From: Planctomycetota bacterium
GTDB lineage: Bacteria; Planctomycetota; UBA1135; GCA-002686595
NCBI GenBank assembly: GCA_011524785.1
Contig: WTJQ01000180.1
Location: 14,092 to 23,066, forward strand
Reading direction: 5' to 3'
Length of the DNA stretch: 8,975 nt
Of this stretch, positions 6,466-8,975 are shown piece after piece. Position 1 is the first letter of the stretch; each line of letters starts with the position of its first letter. The notes below the pieces were generated by a model. It did not search any database and was not told the DNA's origin. It worked only from the letters and a program-made list of their open reading frames with translations. A program made the position numbers and the translations under genes.

Positions 6466-7512
6466 TCAGAGGGTCGCTCGCCAGCGGAAGGCGAAGTGCA
6501 GCTCGGCGGCCGGACCGGGCCCGTCGAGGTCCTCCCAGAGAGGGGTCCCGACGCTGAACTCGAGGCGGTTGGTGAGCCCGGTTGCCGGGGGGGACAGGTC
6601 CACGGCGAGGCCGATGCTCGCGTCGAGCCGATCCCCTCCCTGCCGACCGTTGTCCTCGAGCGGGCTGCGGCTGGGGTCGGCCTCGTCCGCGGCTCCGCGC
6701 ACGTCGCTCCAGCCCGAGGCCTGGAGCCGTGCACTGCCGATCCAGCCTCGTCCCAGGGGCCGAGCGGCCCAGGCGTCCAAGGCCAGCGTGCGCTCGCGTG
6801 CCCAGCCCGCGTCGTTCTTCTCGAAGGGGAGCGTGCCGCGCGCACCCGTGCCCCAGGCCCAGCCCTCCTCCTGCCGGATCCAGGAGGCGGAGACGAGGCC
6901 CTGCCAGGTGCCCCCTCCGACCTGGAGCCAGTAGGGGAGGAGCGCGTTGGGCGTGCCGCTCCAGGCGTCGCGCGCGTCGTGCTCGCCCGTCGGAGCGACG
7001 AGCCCCCCGCCCACGACGAGCCGCTCGTCGAGCTGCTCCAGCAGGCGAACGTCGGCCGTGAGCTCCAGGTCCCCGACGCCTTGGTGGGCCGTCCGCCCGC
7101 TCGCTCCCGCACCCTGCCAGCGGACGTGGCGCGACTCGAGCGGAAGGGCTGCGCTCAGCGTCACGTTGTCACTCAGGCCGTAGCGTCCCTCCACCGTCCA
7201 GCGACTGCGGCTCGCGCGACGCACCTGCGACCAGGTCCCGAGGAGGTCGGGAGCCTCGACGCGCTGGGTCCCGTCACGCATCCCGCGGAAGGTCGAGGTG
7301 CTCTGCTCGACGGTCACGGCGAGCTCCCCGGCCCGCATCATCCAGCCGCGTCCGAGGGCGCCGGCGGGCGGGAGCAGGTCGGCTCGCGAGCGCTCCAGCG
7401 GGAGGCCGACCTCGAGCAGCGCCTCGGTCGAGACGGAGGGAGCATCCTGTGCGCCGCTCTCCACGGGCTCGGCTTCCTGGGGGAGGGAGAGGAGGAGCAG
7501 GAGCGGCAGCAT
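6466..7512 (-). CDS. Outer-membrane beta-barrel protein, transporter type
   Basis: The 348-residue product starts with a short signal-like segment (MLPLLLLLSLPQEA) and continues as alternating amphipathic strands typical of an outer-membrane barrel. Landmarks are WMMRAGELAVTVEQSTS (57-73), RDGTQRV (79-85), YGLSDNVTLSAALPL (111-125), GVGDLELTADVRLLE (145-159), LVVGGGLVAPTGEHD (165-179), PYWLQVGGGTWQGLVSASW (193-211) and a late EFSVGTPLWEDLDGP (318-332). This order resembles the bacterial proteins annotated as 'transporter' or 'MetA-pathway of phenol degradation', including members I remember near metal-handling genes; substrate and exact family are not proven. Its ATG overlaps the upstream zinc-ribbon stop as TGATG and has no Shine-Dalgarno, so translation is probably coupled. 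It is followed by two adjacent hairpins. Confidence 0.82.
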   Translation of the reverse strand: MLPLLLLLSLPQEAEPVESGAQDAPSVSTEALLEVGLPLERSRADLLPPAGALGRGWMMRAGELAVTVEQSTSTFRGMRDGTQRVEAPDLLGTWSQVRRASRSRWTVEGRYGLSDNVTLSAALPLESRHVRWQGAGASGRTAHQGVGDLELTADVRLLEQLDERLVVGGGLVAPTGEHDARDAWSGTPNALLPYWLQVGGGTWQGLVSASWIRQEEGWAWGTGARGTLPFEKNDAGWARERTLALDAWAARPLGRGWIGSARLQASGWSDVRGAADEADPSRSPLEDNGRQGGDRLDASIGLAVDLSPPATGLTNRLEFSVGTPLWEDLDGPGPAAELHFAFRWRATL

Positions 7513-7733
7513 CAGTTCAGGGAGCAGGAGCCGGGGCCTCGGGGGTCACCACACGTGCCACACCCCCCGACGGGGGCGGGCTCGGGCGCACGGCCTCCGC
7601 GGGCCTGGAACGCGCTGAGCCTGCGCTCGGGCTCCGGCGCGTCGCAGCGAGGGCAGCTGACCTCCTCCGCACCGAGGACGAGCTCCTCGAAGGCGTGCTC
7701 GCACGCGGTGCAGACGAACTCGCGGATCGGCAT
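7512..7733 (-). CDS. FmdB-family zinc-ribbon protein
   Basis: This 73-residue protein begins MPIREFVCTACEHAFE, the FmdB/CxxC-CxxC putative regulatory family start. Cys8, Cys11, Cys27 and Cys30 form a four-cysteine zinc ribbon. The tail carries three more cysteines (58, 61 and 70) in a GGCGTCGDPRGPGSC segment, which I have seen in other family members. The molecular role of the family is not established; regulation of amidase or formamidase operons was proposed for early members. I chose the ATG at 7733 because it gives the family N-terminus; a longer frame from 7769 adds an Arg-rich leader that lies in the promoter. The gene overlaps the barrel gene by one base (TGATG), so the two are likely expressed together. 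TAGACT lies seven bases before the start. Confidence 0.87.
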   Translation of the reverse strand: MPIREFVCTACEHAFEELVLGAEEVSCPRCDAPEPERRLSAFQARGGRAPEPAPVGGCGTCGDPRGPGSCSLN

Positions 7734-7740
7734 GCTTCGG

Positions 7741-7746
7741 AGTCTA
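7741..7746 (-). promoter_or_regulatory. -10-like element of the zinc-ribbon/barrel gene pair
   Basis: The minus strand reads GCTAGACT, with TAGACT ending seven bases before the ATG at 7733. It is the same hexamer as before the gene at 3114-6281. There is no Shine-Dalgarno, which suggests a leaderless transcript for the pair. Confidence 0.5.
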
Positions 7747-7750
7747 GCAG

Positions 7751-7775
7751 CGGCCCGTTCGGGATCCACGGGCCG
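7751..7775 (-). terminator. Seven-base stem-loop between the acidic-tail gene and the zinc-ribbon gene
   Basis: CGGCCCG (7751-7757) and CGGGCCG (7769-7775) pair perfectly around an 11-base loop, 27 bases past the stop of the gene at 7803. It also begins four bases upstream of the zinc-ribbon -10 element and so covers its spacer and -35 region. It may be a terminator, an operator, or both. Confidence 0.45.
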
Positions 7776-7779
7776 AGCC

Positions 7780-7800
7780 GGGGCCTGCTCACGTCGCCCC
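7780..7800 (-). terminator. First stem-loop after the acidic-tail gene
   Basis: GGGGC (7780-7784) and GCCCC (7796-7800) form a five-base stem with an 11-base loop, starting two bases past the stop of the gene at 7803. With the stronger hairpin at 7751-7775 it forms a tandem pair. Alone it is weak. Confidence 0.3.
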
Positions 7801-7802
7801 GC

Positions 7803-8975
7803 TCAGAGATCCGACTCGCCCTCGTCGCCTCCGGAGTCAGGCTCACCGTCGGTGACGTCCTCGACCTCGATCACCTCCCACTCGAACTCCTCGTCGTCGA
7901 GGTCCCAATCGTCGGTCTCCCAATCGTCCTCCAGCAGCGGATACTCGATGCTGGAGGAGCCGCTGGTCTGGTTCGCAACGATGAGAGGCAGGAGCATGAG
8001 GAGGCCGCTCTGGTCGAGGGCGCCCATCAGGCCCGTGGCGTTCACGGTCCACGAGGGGTCCATCGTGCCCAGGCTGACGAGGTCGTCCCCGTCGACGCGG
8101 CTGAGCTCGAGGCTCGCGCGGGCCCCGCTCCGCAGTGCCGGGAGCGTCGGGAGCAGGAGCGCGAGCTCCTCGGCGTCCGGCGCGCTGCGCAGGGCATTGG
8201 CCACGGCGGCCATCCCCAGGTTCATCCACGGGTAGCCGTCCGCCAGGAGCGCCGGCGTGTCCACGAACACCATCGACACGCTGCGGTCGTCGGCACCGAG
8301 CGTCTGAGCCGCTTCCACGAAGCGCGGGTTGTCGGCCAGGCCGGCGCCGCCTGCTCGGGCGCTGTCGATCGCCGCGAGGGCGGCCTGGGGCGAGAGGCCC
8401 AGGTAGAGCACGCCGTCGTCCAGCGCCCAGGTGGGCTCCACCGGGACGGGCAGCCCCGGCACCACGAGGCTCGTGTAGGCCGTTCCTGCCCGCTCGAACG
8501 CCTGCATGCGGGGTGCGGCCTCGTCGTCACCCAGGGCCATGAGGACCTCGGCCAGGTCGTCCATCAGGCCGCGCAGCAGCGGCTCGTCCCGCACCTCGAT
8601 CATCAGCACGGCCGAGGTGAGCCGGCCGCCCCCCGTCGTCTCCGACAGGAACATGCCGGCCGTCGGCCCGAACGCGGCCAGCAGGTCCTCCTCGAGGTCC
8701 ATGCCGGTCGCGGCCGTGAACTCCTCGAAGGGGTCACTCGGGGGCAGTCCCTGAGACTCGAGGCTCGCCATGATGGGCTCGAGGGTGAAGCGCAGCAGGG
8801 GGCCCCACTCCATCCGCCAGGCCGCGGCCACGGTGCAGTCGGCCGGGAAGCGGCGCAGGACGTCGGTCGTGATCCCCGTCTCCGCGAGGACGCCCGCCTC
8901 CGTGAGCTGGCGTCCGTAGTCGGTCGCCCGGCTCGCGCTCCAGCTGAGCCAGCAACAGGGCTCCATCGTCGTGGC
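7803..8975 (-). CDS. Acidic-tailed protein of unknown function, 5' end outside window
   Basis: The last 390 residues of a protein whose frame is open to the right edge; the ATG at 8966 is probably internal, since three codons before it are also open and no start signal is seen. I cannot name the family with confidence. The segment TGMDLEEDLLAAFG (8667-8708), followed by a beta strand and a second 'EVRDEPLLRGLMDDL' unit, resembles DUF3352-type exported proteins (two related alpha/beta halves, function unknown). A repetitive design is suggested by the later LGADDRSVSMVFVDTP stretch. The final 44 residues (7806-7937) contain 23 Asp/Glu, three Trp and no Lys or Arg. Two hairpins follow the stop, and the zinc-ribbon gene has its own promoter-like element, so this gene may be a separate transcript. 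Confidence 0.8.
   Translation of the reverse strand, partial: ATTMEPCCWLSWSASRATDYGRQLTEAGVLAETGITTDVLRRFPADCTVAAAWRMEWGPLLRFTLEPIMASLESQGLPPSDPFEEFTAATGMDLEEDLLAAFGPTAGMFLSETTGGGRLTSAVLMIEVRDEPLLRGLMDDLAEVLMALGDDEAAPRMQAFERAGTAYTSLVVPGLPVPVEPTWALDDGVLYLGLSPQAALAAIDSARAGGAGLADNPRFVEAAQTLGADDRSVSMVFVDTPALLADGYPWMNLGMAAVANALRSAPDAEELALLLPTLPALRSGARASLELSRVDGDDLVSLGTMDPSWTVNATGLMGALDQSGLLMLLPLIVANQTSGSSSIEYPLLEDDWETDDWDLDDEEFEWEVIEVEDVTDGEPDSGGDEGESDL
7903..7928. repeat. 11-bp direct repeat inside the acidic tail
   Basis: TCCCAATCGTC occurs at 7903-7913 and again at 7918-7928, in the same reading frame of the minus-strand gene. Both copies encode the Asp-Asp-Trp part of the acidic tail, which suggests that the tail grew by a small in-frame duplication. 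Confidence 0.7.

Noticed and set aside
3033..6557. Plus-strand open frame of 1174 codons antisense to the secreted dehydrogenase
   Set aside because: The translation is a low-complexity Arg/Gly/Val/Ala/His mix with no recognisable motif, as expected of a shadow frame in GC-rich DNA. The minus strand carries a signal peptide and clear domains.
7734..7769. Start of the zinc-ribbon gene at 7769
   Set aside because: The family N-terminus begins at the ATG at 7733, and the extra 12 codons cover the promoter-like element and part of a hairpin.
6373..8235. Plus-strand open frame of 620 codons spanning the barrel, zinc-ribbon and acidic-tail genes
   Set aside because: It crosses three convincing minus-strand genes, has no motif and ends in a serine/arginine-rich stretch; it is a shadow frame.
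1..8975. CRISPR array, insertion sequence, tRNA/rRNA, toxin-antitoxin or phage genes
   Set aside because: No regular spaced repeats, transposase or recombinase motifs, cloverleaf-like sequence or phage-type proteins are visible; the repeats found are short stem arms and one 11-bp intragenic duplication.

Overview
The window comes from a very GC-rich, Gram-negative-type bacterium, most likely a member of the Planctomycetota. The best lineage clue is the large secreted protein at 3114-6281. It carries two calcium-binding-like repeats of the form D-C-N-x-N-G-I-x-D-x-C-D, followed by a C-terminal module that I recognise from memory as recurring in planctomycetal exported proteins. I could not run a search, so this is a judgement from recognisable motifs.

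Layout from left to right. A small membrane protein (34-501, minus) is divergent from urocanate hydratase hutU (587-2281, plus), with 85 bp between them. hutU converges on orotate phosphoribosyltransferase pyrE (2327-2980, minus), separated by a compact GC hairpin. The rest lies on the minus strand: a 1055-residue secreted protein with an L-type-lectin-like domain and a glucose/sorbosone-dehydrogenase-type propeller (3114-6281); an outer-membrane beta-barrel protein of the transporter type (6466-7512) whose start overlaps the stop of a small FmdB-like zinc-ribbon protein (7512-7733); and the 3' part of a large, acidic-tailed protein that runs off the right edge (7803-8975).

The genes do not form one pathway. 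hutU (histidine breakdown) and pyrE (pyrimidine synthesis) are housekeeping enzymes without their usual pathway partners here. The lectin-dehydrogenase protein and the beta-barrel suggest handling of carbohydrates or small molecules at the cell surface. The only clear co-translated pair is the zinc-ribbon protein and the barrel, which share a TGATG junction.

Two features repeat across the window. Several starts (hutU, pyrE, the lectin-dehydrogenase, the zinc-ribbon gene) have no Shine-Dalgarno but have a -10-like hexamer 6-13 nt before the ATG, as in leaderless or very short-leader transcripts. Three minus-strand genes (3114, 6466, 7803) are followed by paired GC stem-loops without a U-tract. 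I found no mobile element, CRISPR array, tRNA, rRNA or defence system. This is mostly an ordinary chromosomal region, and its most unusual gene is the multidomain secreted protein.
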